From: Saprospiraceae bacterium
Lineage (GTDB): Bacteria > Bacteroidota > Bacteroidia > Chitinophagales > Saprospiraceae
Length of the DNA: 7,366 nt
Assembly (NCBI GenBank): GCA_007128085.1
Contig: SKYC01000377.1
Location: 1-7,366 of the forward strand
Reading direction: 5' to 3'
The translations under genes and the position numbers were made by a program. The notes below the pieces were generated by a model. That model was given only the letters and a program-made list of their open reading frames with translations. It was not told the DNA's origin and did not search any database. Shown piece after piece: positions 1 through 6,720 of the stretch; positions within the stretch are counted from its first letter, which is position 1; each line of letters starts with the position of its first letter.

Positions 1-19
1 AAAATTAGCCACAGCTTTT

Positions 20-50
20 TTCTGTTTTATTTTGAAACGGAGTACTTTTG
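20..50 (+). promoter_or_regulatory. Candidate Bacteroidota-type promoter of purH
   Basis: TACTTTTG at 43-50 matches the Bacteroidota -7 consensus TAnnTTTG exactly and is followed by CA, as is common in this phylum. A TTCTG at 20-24, 18 bases upstream, is a one-mismatch candidate for the -33 TTTG. Transcription would begin at about 54-58, giving a leader of only about 10-15 bases before the purH ATG at 68, with the A-rich stretch AAAATAAAG (56-64) taking the place of a Shine-Dalgarno site. The assignment rests on motif matching only; the -33 box is imperfect. Confidence 0.5.
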
Positions 51-67
51 CAAGCAAAATAAAGTCT

Positions 68-1591
68 ATGAACGCAAAAAAAATATCTTCTGCATTGATT
101 TCCGTTTTCTCCAAGGAAGGACTGGATGAAATCGCGGAGTTGTTCCATAAAAACCATGTAAAAATATACAGTACCGGAGGAACAGCCGCCCATATAGAAA
201 AGCTCGGAATTCCGGTAACCAGGGTGGAAGACATCACCGGTTACCCCTCTATACTGGAAGGCAGGGTTAAGACTCTTCATCCCGCTGTTTTCGGTGGGAT
301 TTTAGCACGGAGAGAAAAAGCGCATTTGGAGACACTTTCTCAATACGAGATTCCCTCCATCGACTGTGTTGTTGTCGACCTCTACCCCTTTGAGGATACG
401 GTAAAAAGTGGCGCAACCGACAGCGAAATAATTGAAAAAATCGACATCGGTGGAATTTCCCTCATTCGGGCTGCTGCCAAGAACCACAGAGATGTGGTCG
501 TCATTCCCTCCAAAGAATCCTATGGGGAGTTGTGCTCTATTCTCAAAAAATCAGGGCCCTATTTTACCGATTCCGAAAGAAAAAAGCTGGCTTTGAAAGC
601 ATTTGCTCTTTCTTCTCACTACGATACGGCCATAAGAGACTATTTTATATCTGAAGTGGGACCTGAATCCGATGATCCGACATCGCCTACAACTCCTTTG
701 CGCTACGGTGAAAACCCACATCAAAACGGTTATTTCCAGGGCAATTTTGATGAATTATTTGAAAAACTCAATGGCAAAGAGCTCTCTTACAACAATCTAC
801 TGGATGTAGATGCCATCATTGGATTGATGTCTGAATTTGTTGAACAGTGGCCCACAGTGGCCGTGGTAAAACACAACAACAGTTGTGGCCTGGCTACGGC
901 CAATCATCTCCCGGAGGCCTGGAAAAAAGCCCTTTCCGGCGATCCGGTTTCCGCTTTTGGGGGAATCATTTGCACCAATCGCAAAATCGATAAGGAAACG
1001 GCCGAAGCCATAGATCAGATATTTTACGAAGTACTCATCGCCCCCGATTTCGACCAGGATGCCCTGCAGCTGCTCACAAAAAAGAAAAAAAGGATTGTAC
1101 TGAAATTGAAAAAATTCCCGTCCAGACCTTGTGTTGAGAGGAGTTGTTTAAACGGAAAATTGGTTCAGGACGCCGATAGGGTAGTGCACAAAGCAGAGGA
1201 CTGGAAGGTGGCGACTCGCAAAAAAGCGGGGCATGCACAGATGAAGGACATCCTTTTTGCCAATAAAGTGGTGAAACACCTGAAGAGCAATGCCATTGCC
1301 CTGGTCAAAGGGGAGGTATTGTTGGGTATGGGAGCCGGAAGTACTTCCAGGGTGGACGCACTCCGGCAAGCCATTAAAAAGGCAGAGGACAACGGTTTTG
1401 ATTTATACGGTGCAGTCATGGCTTCAGATGCCTTTTTTCCGTTTAAAGATTGCGTTGAAATTGCCCATGAAGCTGGGGTGCAGTGCGTGGTTCAGCCCGG
1501 AGGTTCAGTCAAAGATCAGGAAAGTATAGATTTTTGTGACGAGCATGAAATGAGTATGTATATGACCGGCATCAGACACTTTAAGCATTGA
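68..1591 (+). CDS. purH: Bifunctional AICAR transformylase / IMP cyclohydrolase PurH
   Basis: This cytoplasmic enzyme catalyses the last two steps of de novo IMP synthesis: formylation of AICAR from 10-formyl-THF, then ring closure of FAICAR. It has 507 residues, a normal length for the family. The N-terminal cyclohydrolase domain (about 1-200) shows YSTGGT (34-39), the TGYPSILEGRVKTLHP block (57-72) and DLYPF (104-108). The transformylase domain shows RYGENPHQ (212-219), the catalytic Lys-His pair in KHNNSCG (K268, H269), SAFGG (295-299), SRVD (427-430), ASDAFFPF (452-459), QPGGS (476-480) and the usual GIRHFKH end. The ATG at 68 is chosen because the family begins here (MNAKKISSALISVFSK); an in-frame TTG at 32 would place the promoter inside the gene. 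One oddity is GAGST at 422-426, where most homologues have Gln in place of S425. The stop overlaps the coaX start by four bases. Identity is certain from motifs. Confidence 0.98.
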   Translation: MNAKKISSALISVFSKEGLDEIAELFHKNHVKIYSTGGTAAHIEKLGIPVTRVEDITGYPSILEGRVKTLHPAVFGGILARREKAHLETLSQYEIPSIDCVVVDLYPFEDTVKSGATDSEIIEKIDIGGISLIRAAAKNHRDVVVIPSKESYGELCSILKKSGPYFTDSERKKLALKAFALSSHYDTAIRDYFISEVGPESDDPTSPTTPLRYGENPHQNGYFQGNFDELFEKLNGKELSYNNLLDVDAIIGLMSEFVEQWPTVAVVKHNNSCGLATANHLPEAWKKALSGDPVSAFGGIICTNRKIDKETAEAIDQIFYEVLIAPDFDQDALQLLTKKKKRIVLKLKKFPSRPCVERSCLNGKLVQDADRVVHKAEDWKVATRKKAGHAQMKDILFANKVVKHLKSNAIALVKGEVLLGMGAGSTSRVDALRQAIKKAEDNGFDLYGAVMASDAFFPFKDCVEIAHEAGVQCVVQPGGSVKDQESIDFCDEHEMSMYMTGIRHFKH

Positions 1592-2307
1592 TATTGGATC
1601 TGGTACTTGACATAGGAAATACCAAAGTAAAGTGGGGACTTTTTTCAAATGACCGGACTCCGGAATTTGGAGAGTGCGAGTCTGCACATTTTCCTCCCAA
1701 AGCTCTTGGGGGGAAGAAACCAAAATCGGTTGTTTACGCCAGTACGCACGCGCATACAGGTAAACTAATCAGTGCTTTTGCCTCGGCTTCATTGGTTCAA
1801 AATATGCGGGAGCTGCCTTTTGAATTCAAGACAAAATACACCACTCCTGAAACACTGGGAGAGGATCGAATTGCGGCAGTGATTGGAGCCTTAAAGTTAT
1901 TTCCCGATAAAAATGTACTCATTGTCGATGCAGGCAGTTGTATAACGTATGATTTTGTGGGGGAAGATGGAGTTCATGAAGGGGGGATGATCAGCCCTGG
2001 CCTCCATATGCGATTAAAAGCCATGCATCAATTTACCGGTAAGTTGCCCCTGGCTGAAGTTCCGGAAATTCCAAATCCCCTGGGAAGAAGTACTGCAGAA
2101 GCCATTGGGCAGGGGGCACTGATGGGATGCGTATACGAAATCGAGAGTTACATCAGTTATTTACAGTATCAAAACAAAAACCTTCATACAATATTAACAG
2201 GGGGAGATGGAAAGCTTTTTGTTAAATTCATAAAAAAGAAGATATTTGCACAGCACAATTTGGTTTTATCGGGTATCAAAAAAAAACAAAAAAAATATGC
2301 TCAATAA
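1588..2307 (+). CDS. coaX: Type III pantothenate kinase CoaX
   Basis: This cytoplasmic kinase phosphorylates pantothenate, the first step of CoA synthesis, and typically needs a monovalent cation. At 239 residues it is slightly short for the family. In order, it shows the phosphate-binding DIGNTKVKWG (8-17), TPETLGEDRIAA (86-97) with the likely catalytic Asp93, VDAGSCITYD (113-122; usually DAGT, so T to S), GGMISPGLHMRLKAM (132-146), TGKLP (150-154) and LTGGD (203-207). An in-frame TAA at 1582-1584 rules out any ATG start, so it must begin at a TTG: 1588, which forms TTGA with the purH stop, or 1594. The 4-base overlap implies translational coupling to purH. The C-terminus is odd: where relatives usually have a GLN..L.YN-like end, this one has a lysine-rich tail (KKKQKK, 231-236) encoded by A tracts that also serve as the leader of the next gene. 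Confidence 0.95.
   Translation: MILDLVLDIGNTKVKWGLFSNDRTPEFGECESAHFPPKALGGKKPKSVVYASTHAHTGKLISAFASASLVQNMRELPFEFKTKYTTPETLGEDRIAAVIGALKLFPDKNVLIVDAGSCITYDFVGEDGVHEGGMISPGLHMRLKAMHQFTGKLPLAEVPEIPNPLGRSTAEAIGQGALMGCVYEIESYISYLQYQNKNLHTILTGGDGKLFVKFIKKKIFAQHNLVLSGIKKKQKKYAQ
2218..2248 (+). promoter_or_regulatory. Candidate internal promoter for the outer-membrane protein gene
   Basis: TTTG at 2218-2221 and GATATTTG at 2241-2248 are separated by exactly 19 bases. This fits the Bacteroidota arrangement TTTG-N19-TAnnTTTG with one mismatch (G for the first T of the -7 box); CA follows. It lies inside the end of coaX, with a predicted leader of about 45 bases before the ATG at 2297. If active, it would let the envelope genes be transcribed separately from purH-coaX. 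The evidence is motif spacing only. Confidence 0.4.
2278..2296 (+). promoter_or_regulatory. A-rich translation-initiation region of the outer-membrane protein gene
   Basis: A run of nine A (2278-2286), one C, and eight A (2288-2295), then T, directly precede the ATG at 2297. No Shine-Dalgarno sequence is present. Bacteroidota commonly rely on A-rich, unstructured leaders instead, so this is the likely ribosome-loading site. The same bases encode the lysine-rich tail of CoaX. The A runs are also long enough to be prone to polymerase or ribosome slippage. Confidence 0.55.
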
Positions 2308-3646
2308 AAAACTGGTTACCCATTTCATTTGCTGCCTGCTCTTTCTGGGTTTTGCACTGGAATTAAAAGCACAAACATCGGTGGTCTCTCCATATTCCAG
2401 AATTGGGGTGGGAGAACTTCAATCACCCGACCTTTCCTTTTTACAGGGGAGTGGTTTGTCTTCTTCTTTTTGGTCTTACCGGGATTTGAATCTCGCAAAT
2501 CCTGCCTCATATGCCTATTTGAGGACGGCTTCTTTGAACATTGGTTTCAATGTGCAATACAACAATCTGAGGGACGATAATAGCAGCACCGATGTTTGGA
2601 GTGGAGGCCTGAATACCATCGCCATCGGTTTTCCTCTCATCAATACTGTCAATGAATTACTCGAACAAACTTATTCTGACTGGAGGTACGGTTCCGTCAT
2701 TGCACTCCAACCTTATTCCGGGGTGGGATACGATATGCAATCCACTGAAATCGATGCTGAACTGGGGAGTGTGATCAGTGAATTTTCCGGCACAGGAGGC
2801 ACCCAGCTGGCCTTTATCGGACAATCTATTCGGTACAAAAATACAAGTATTGGAGCCAATTTGGGGTATTTGTTCGGATCCCTGGAGCAATCCAGAGAAG
2901 TTACATTTGCTGATTTGGGTTTTCACTACCGAAATGTATTCGAAGACGACATCAAAACGAACGGCTTTTACTGGAAAGTCGGTTTTATGCACGACATCAT
3001 TCTCAACCGTTCTGATACCGATCCCTATTTCGATGACCGGGGCAAGCCATTGACCTACATTTCGATCGGTTTACACGGAAAACCGGCCACTGGATTCAAC
3101 AGTAAATCAAACAGCCTCCATATGGCTCAGCACCTCAGCGAACGCATTCCCACCAGAGATACACTTTTATTTGTACAGGACGACAAAACAAGTGGTCAGC
3201 TTCCACCAGAATTTGGATTGGGTGCATCTTATAATATAAAGGATAAATTGATGGCCGGTTTTGATATTCAACTGGGACTTTGGAGTCAATACGAAAATGA
3301 TGCCCGGGAGGATGAATTGAAAAATTCTTTCAGAATGTCTGTTGGAGGAGCGTACACACCGGATCACAATTCCATCCATAGCTTTTTTGAAAGAGTGACT
3401 TACAGAGCCGGGCTGTATTACTACCAGGATCCGCGCGTAGCCAATGGCCAGCAATTGGAAGAGTACGGTCTGACCTTCGGTATGAGTTTGCCGTTTATCG
3501 TTCAGCGAAACAGGAGTACTATGCACACGACTTTCAAATTGGGAAGAAGGGGTATAGACGAAGGATTGAGAGAAACATTTTTCAATATGAGTTTTGGGTT
3601 TACGGTAAACGACAATACCTGGTTTATAAAAAGAAGATTTGATTAA
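2297..3646 (+). CDS. Predicted outer-membrane beta-barrel protein (SPYSR-type, Bacteroidota)
   Basis: This is a 449-residue exported protein of unknown specific function. The start at 2297 is chosen because it gives a clean signal peptide: MLNKK, a hydrophobic core at about 6-20, and LKA-Q cleavage near residue 25. The mature protein begins TSVVSPYSRIGVGEL (27-41), then has many alternating Gly/aromatic stretches typical of barrel strands, such as NIGFNVQY (81-88), GANLGYLFG (186-194) and LPPEFGLGASYNIKDKLMAG (302-321). It ends in NMSFGFTVNDNTWFIKRRFD (430-449) with an aromatic/charged C-terminus. From memory, this resembles FadL/OmpP1-like hypothetical proteins that often follow coaX in Bacteroidota. 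It overlaps coaX by 11 bases and is followed 14 bases later by the first TPR gene. No enzymatic motif is visible. A hydrophobic-compound transporter or an envelope-assembly barrel are both possible. Confidence 0.75.
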   Translation: MLNKKLVTHFICCLLFLGFALELKAQTSVVSPYSRIGVGELQSPDLSFLQGSGLSSSFWSYRDLNLANPASYAYLRTASLNIGFNVQYNNLRDDNSSTDVWSGGLNTIAIGFPLINTVNELLEQTYSDWRYGSVIALQPYSGVGYDMQSTEIDAELGSVISEFSGTGGTQLAFIGQSIRYKNTSIGANLGYLFGSLEQSREVTFADLGFHYRNVFEDDIKTNGFYWKVGFMHDIILNRSDTDPYFDDRGKPLTYISIGLHGKPATGFNSKSNSLHMAQHLSERIPTRDTLLFVQDDKTSGQLPPEFGLGASYNIKDKLMAGFDIQLGLWSQYENDAREDELKNSFRMSVGGAYTPDHNSIHSFFERVTYRAGLYYYQDPRVANGQQLEEYGLTFGMSLPFIVQRNRSTMHTTFKLGRRGIDEGLRETFFNMSFGFTVNDNTWFIKRRFD

Positions 3647-3660
3647 TAACTTATCGAACT

Positions 3661-5124
3661 ATGGACAAATTCATGAATCTCGCTAATTTTCCTGTCAGCA
3701 GGAATATACTTGTAGTTTTATCCCTGATTTTCACTTTCAACACGGCACCCCTTTCTAATGTGGATGCGCAGTGTGAGACTTGGTTGGAGCTATCTAACAG
3801 AGATGACATCACTGGTTCACATTCCATTTACCGACAAGCACTTCGGTCCAATGACATGGACATTGCCATTGAACATTGGAGAATTGCCTATGAAAATGCA
3901 CCCGCAGCCGATGGACAGCGCGATTTTCACTATACTGATGGAATAACCATTTACAAATACAAAATTGAACAAACAGAGGACGAAGCACTCATTAAAGAAT
4001 ACAGAGAAAAAATAATCCAATTGTACGAGGAGGCCGTTCATTGTTATTTGCATGAAAAAATCGCCCTCAGGAACTGCACGGATTCCGAGTGCTACAGAAA
4101 ACGGGCAGGGGTTTTGCTTGGTCGCATGACCTACGATATGTTTTACGAATTCAAATCACCACCCTCAAAAATTTACGAGGTTTCTAATCGGGTCTTTCAC
4201 TTGTCCGGTATGGACGTAGAATACATTGCACTGGTTCCGGCCATCGCTTCTTTGAGCAGCTTATATCGCGCTGGAAGAATTCCCGATTCTGAGGCCGCTG
4301 AATTTCACCAATTGATTGAAGAGGTGCATCAGTACAATGTCGAACACAACGATAGGTACAGAGAGCAATACGAAGCTGTCAGATCCTCGATCAGGCACTA
4401 TGTCAATCAATTCGAAAGTGATCTGTACGATTGTGAATATTTCAAAGAGCGCTTCATTCCTGAATTCGAGGCGAGGTCTCACGACGGCGAACTGGCCAGG
4501 ACTCTATACAGCCGATTGCTCAACAGAGGCTGTGACGAAAACGATCCCGATCTCGTCGAACTGCGTTTGAGAAGTAAAGCTTTTGTCGACAGCGTTAACG
4601 TGGCCATGAAGGATGACCTGGAGCGCAGAAACCCTGCTTTAGCTGCCCGAAGAATGTTTGAAGAGGGCGATTTTAATGGCGCTGTTAAGCACTATAAAAA
4701 AGCCATAGATATAGAGGAGGATGACGAACGCAAGGGGGAGTTTTACTTTCGGATTGCCTCCATTCAGGGAAGACAACTCAATGAATACAGCAGAGCCAGA
4801 AGGAATGCCCTAAAGGCCGCTGAATTCAAATCCAACTGGGGAGCCCCGTATATATTGATTGGAGACCTCTATGCAGCTACCAGTCGATCCTGTGGAGATG
4901 ATTGGGATCAACGGCTCGCCGTATTGGCCGCAATAGACAAATACAGAATGGCTGCTCGTATAGACTCTGAAGTGGCAGATGATGCCAGGAATAGGGCCAG
5001 TCGCTATATTTCTTCTAAGCCGGACCCACAGGAAGGACACATGAGATCCGTATCGCAAGGCGACAGAGTCAAAGTAGGTTGTTGGATCAACGAAACGGTT
5101 ACGGTTCGATTCAAAGAGAACTGA
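3661..5124 (+). CDS. Secreted periplasmic TPR protein, cysteine-rich, paralog 1
   Basis: This 487-residue protein has an N-terminal export signal: hydrophobic core at about 16-26 and likely cleavage at VDA-Q near residue 36, leaving Gln37-Cys38 at the mature end. An ATG at 3673 (residue 5) is an equally possible start. TPR-like helix pairs are visible near 53-84 and more clearly at 326-355 (EEGDFNGAVKHYKKAIDI), 357-390 and 393-435. Diagnostic blocks are PAADGQR (81-87), TDGITIY (92-98), NWGAPYILIGDLYA (392-405) and a terminal GCWINETVTVRF (473-484). Cysteines fall at 38, 128, 139, 144, 258, 291, 411 and 474; an even number in an exported protein suggests disulfides. TPR proteins are usually protein-binding scaffolds; no catalytic motif is seen. 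The next gene encodes a diverged paralog. The location between a barrel protein and a lipoprotein points to envelope work. The exact role is unknown. Confidence 0.8.
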   Translation: MDKFMNLANFPVSRNILVVLSLIFTFNTAPLSNVDAQCETWLELSNRDDITGSHSIYRQALRSNDMDIAIEHWRIAYENAPAADGQRDFHYTDGITIYKYKIEQTEDEALIKEYREKIIQLYEEAVHCYLHEKIALRNCTDSECYRKRAGVLLGRMTYDMFYEFKSPPSKIYEVSNRVFHLSGMDVEYIALVPAIASLSSLYRAGRIPDSEAAEFHQLIEEVHQYNVEHNDRYREQYEAVRSSIRHYVNQFESDLYDCEYFKERFIPEFEARSHDGELARTLYSRLLNRGCDENDPDLVELRLRSKAFVDSVNVAMKDDLERRNPALAARRMFEEGDFNGAVKHYKKAIDIEEDDERKGEFYFRIASIQGRQLNEYSRARRNALKAAEFKSNWGAPYILIGDLYAATSRSCGDDWDQRLAVLAAIDKYRMAARIDSEVADDARNRASRYISSKPDPQEGHMRSVSQGDRVKVGCWINETVTVRFKEN

Positions 5125-5169
5125 TTGGGAAATTTTTTGTTGTATCTTTTACATCCTTCATAAAAACCC
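5125..5169 (+). promoter_or_regulatory. Short spacer between TPR genes with weak -7-like box
   Basis: This 45-base gap holds TATCTTTT at 5143-5150, one base off TAnnTTTG. No convincing TTTG lies at the expected distance: the nearest TTG, at 5125-5127, leaves only 15 bases. TAAAAACCC just before the ATG at 5170 is an A-rich initiation region. It may be a weak extra promoter or simply an intra-operon spacer; the latter is more likely. Confidence 0.2.
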
Positions 5170-6636
5170 ATGAGCATGTTCTCTGCACTAATAAAACGCA
5201 ATATTTTTTCAAGCTGGTTTGCCCTTTTGGTATTGGGATCCCTATTTCTTTATCAATGTTCACCCCGAACAGGTGAAACTGTCCAGCTTCCGGATGAAAA
5301 CGGTCAGGCTGAATCCGAAGATGAGAGTGTAGTTGACGCCCGATGTGCGACTTTTGAATCCATTCCACGCGGTGACCGATATATTGAGTCTTACGTCCTC
5401 TACCGCGACTTTTTGAGAGCCGGAGACATGGAAGAAGCTTTTGGATATTGGAGACAAGTTTTTAAAAATACACCGGCTGCCGATGGCCAGCGTTGGACAG
5501 TATTCAGCGATGGGATTCGCTTTTACGAGTGGAAACTCCAGGGTGAGGACAATGAAAACAAGCGAGCCGAGCACATCGATAAAATCCTGGAACTCTACGA
5601 TCTGATTGGAATATGCTATCCCCAACAATTTGCTTTCTCTCAGGGAAGAAAAGCATTTGATTTGTATTACAATTACCGGGGACACAAAAGTGATAAAGCC
5701 GTTTACGATATTTTTCAAACTTCGATGGACGCCTTTGAAGAAGATGTTCAGGCTTTTATCATAAATCCCTATACCGCTCTAATGGTGAGGTTATTTGTGG
5801 ATGGGGAAATCGATACGCTCGAGGCTCAGCAAACAGCCATGAAAATTCTGGCCGTTGTGGATTTGTACGGAGATGTTGAAGACGACGCCTGGAGTGTTGT
5901 AAAAACATACGCGCCCCAAAGGTTGGCCGACCTGGAAGTCGTTTCCGGTTTTTACCCTTGTGAATACTACCTCGACAAATATTCTGATTTGTATTACGAT
6001 GATCCGAAAAATTGTGAAAATATCCAATTGGTACTCTCCAGGTTACTTTGGGGTAATTGTTCTGAAGACCTTGAGATAGTAACCCGGCTGAGAGCTTCCA
6101 TGGACGAACACTGTCAAATTCCCGTGACCGCTTCTTCCCTGGTGAGAAACGCATATGAAGCCATGCGTGAAGGGCGATTCAGAACTTCTATTAATTATTT
6201 TGAGCAAGCTATATCTGAAGAAGTGGATCTCCATAAAAAAGCGGATTACTCGCTCACTATCGGAAAAATATACTACAGCCATCTTCGCGACTTCCCAAAA
6301 GCCAGAGAAGCAGCACTTAAAGCTGCGGGGTTTCGACCCAATTGGGGAGAACCGTACATTCTCATCGGCAAACTCTACGCCTCCAGCGGTCCATTGTGCG
6401 GCCCCGGAACGGGGTGGGACAGTCAAGTGGTCACCTGGGTTGCTATCGATGCCTGGGAAAGGGCCAAACAAATAGATCCGTCAGTGAGCGGAGAAGCCAA
6501 TCAATTAATTGCGACCTATGAACGCTACATGCCCTCCAGAGCAGATATCTTTCAAAGAAACGTCAACGAAGGGGACGATTACTTCGTGGCGTGCTGGATT
6601 CAGCGATCAACTACCATTCGGGCGGCAGTGAATTAA
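5170..6636 (+). CDS. TPR protein with lipoprotein-like signal, paralog 2
   Basis: This 488-residue protein is clearly homologous along its length to the preceding gene product. The N-terminus has a basic start, a hydrophobic core (12-28) and a candidate lipidation Cys30 in LFLYQC. Gln at -1 is not the usual Gly/Ala/Ser, so acylation is likely but not assured. An acidic linker (about 40-56, GQAESEDESVVD) leads to DARC59, which aligns with DAQC38 at the mature end of paralog 1. Shared blocks are PAADGQR (102-108), SDGIRFY (113-119), CEYYLDKY (264-271), NWGEPYILIGKLYA (391-404) and ACWIQRSTTIR (474-484). TPR-like repeats occur at 324-353 and 356-390. Other cysteines are at 149, 264, 282, 297, 315, 410 and 475. 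No acidic lipoprotein export signal follows Cys30 directly, so an inward, periplasm-facing location is more likely than the cell surface. Start 5170 or 5176. Function unknown; probably a membrane-anchored scaffold. Confidence 0.8.
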   Translation: MSMFSALIKRNIFSSWFALLVLGSLFLYQCSPRTGETVQLPDENGQAESEDESVVDARCATFESIPRGDRYIESYVLYRDFLRAGDMEEAFGYWRQVFKNTPAADGQRWTVFSDGIRFYEWKLQGEDNENKRAEHIDKILELYDLIGICYPQQFAFSQGRKAFDLYYNYRGHKSDKAVYDIFQTSMDAFEEDVQAFIINPYTALMVRLFVDGEIDTLEAQQTAMKILAVVDLYGDVEDDAWSVVKTYAPQRLADLEVVSGFYPCEYYLDKYSDLYYDDPKNCENIQLVLSRLLWGNCSEDLEIVTRLRASMDEHCQIPVTASSLVRNAYEAMREGRFRTSINYFEQAISEEVDLHKKADYSLTIGKIYYSHLRDFPKAREAALKAAGFRPNWGEPYILIGKLYASSGPLCGPGTGWDSQVVTWVAIDAWERAKQIDPSVSGEANQLIATYERYMPSRADIFQRNVNEGDDYFVACWIQRSTTIRAAVN

Positions 6637-6675
6637 TTGGCCAATATCCTGGACACTTTATTCAACTCATGTATT

Positions 6676-6720
6676 CACCTCCTTGAATTCAATGCTAGTT
6701 TCGATTGAAGAGGTGTTTTT
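6676..6720 (+). terminator. Probable intrinsic terminator of the purH-to-TPR unit
   Basis: CACCTC (6676-6681) pairs with GAGGTG (6710-6715), and TTCAAT (6688-6693) pairs with ATTGAA (6704-6709). This gives a 12-base-pair stem with a 6-base bulge (CTTGAA) on the left arm and a 10-base loop, directly followed by TTTTT (6716-6720). An alternative pairing uses the bulged TT with AA and a smaller C bulge. The T run is on the right side only, so it serves rightward transcription. The stop codon of the convergent peptidase gene sits in the loop, and the right arm lies in its coding sequence. The bulge makes the fold moderate rather than strong. Confidence 0.5.

Noticed and set aside
32..67. Extended purH start at TTG 32, adding 12 residues
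   Set aside because: The extra residues do not resemble the family N-terminus, and the perfect -7 box (43-50) lies within them; the ATG at 68 gives the standard beginning.
2246..2296. Longer start for the barrel protein at ATG 2246
   Set aside because: It would bury the signal peptide behind 17 polar and basic residues; the ATG at 2297 gives a textbook signal peptide preceded by an A-rich leader.
3634..3641. AAGATTTG as a -7 box for the first TPR gene
   Set aside because: The first position is mismatched and there is no TTTG or TTG at a suitable distance; the gene is 14 bases from its upstream neighbour and is most simply co-transcribed.
5260..6471. Long minus-strand open frames (5260-5718, 5759-6154, 6043-6471) opposite the second TPR gene
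   Set aside because: Their translations lack recognisable motifs and they lie fully antisense to a well-supported gene with homologous blocks; they are shadows of its codon use.
6669..6684. Minus-strand AAGGAGGTG followed by an ATG, looking like a strong ribosome binding site
   Set aside because: The reading frame is ATG AGT TGA, two codons only. The sequence is better explained as the left arm of the terminator hairpin, and this phylum rarely uses Shine-Dalgarno sites.
6636..6692. Two 10-base perfect palindromes, ATTGGCCAAT (6636-6645) and TTGAATTCAA (6683-6692)
   Set aside because: They are short, have no loop, sit in no promoter context, and are within chance expectation for a window this size.
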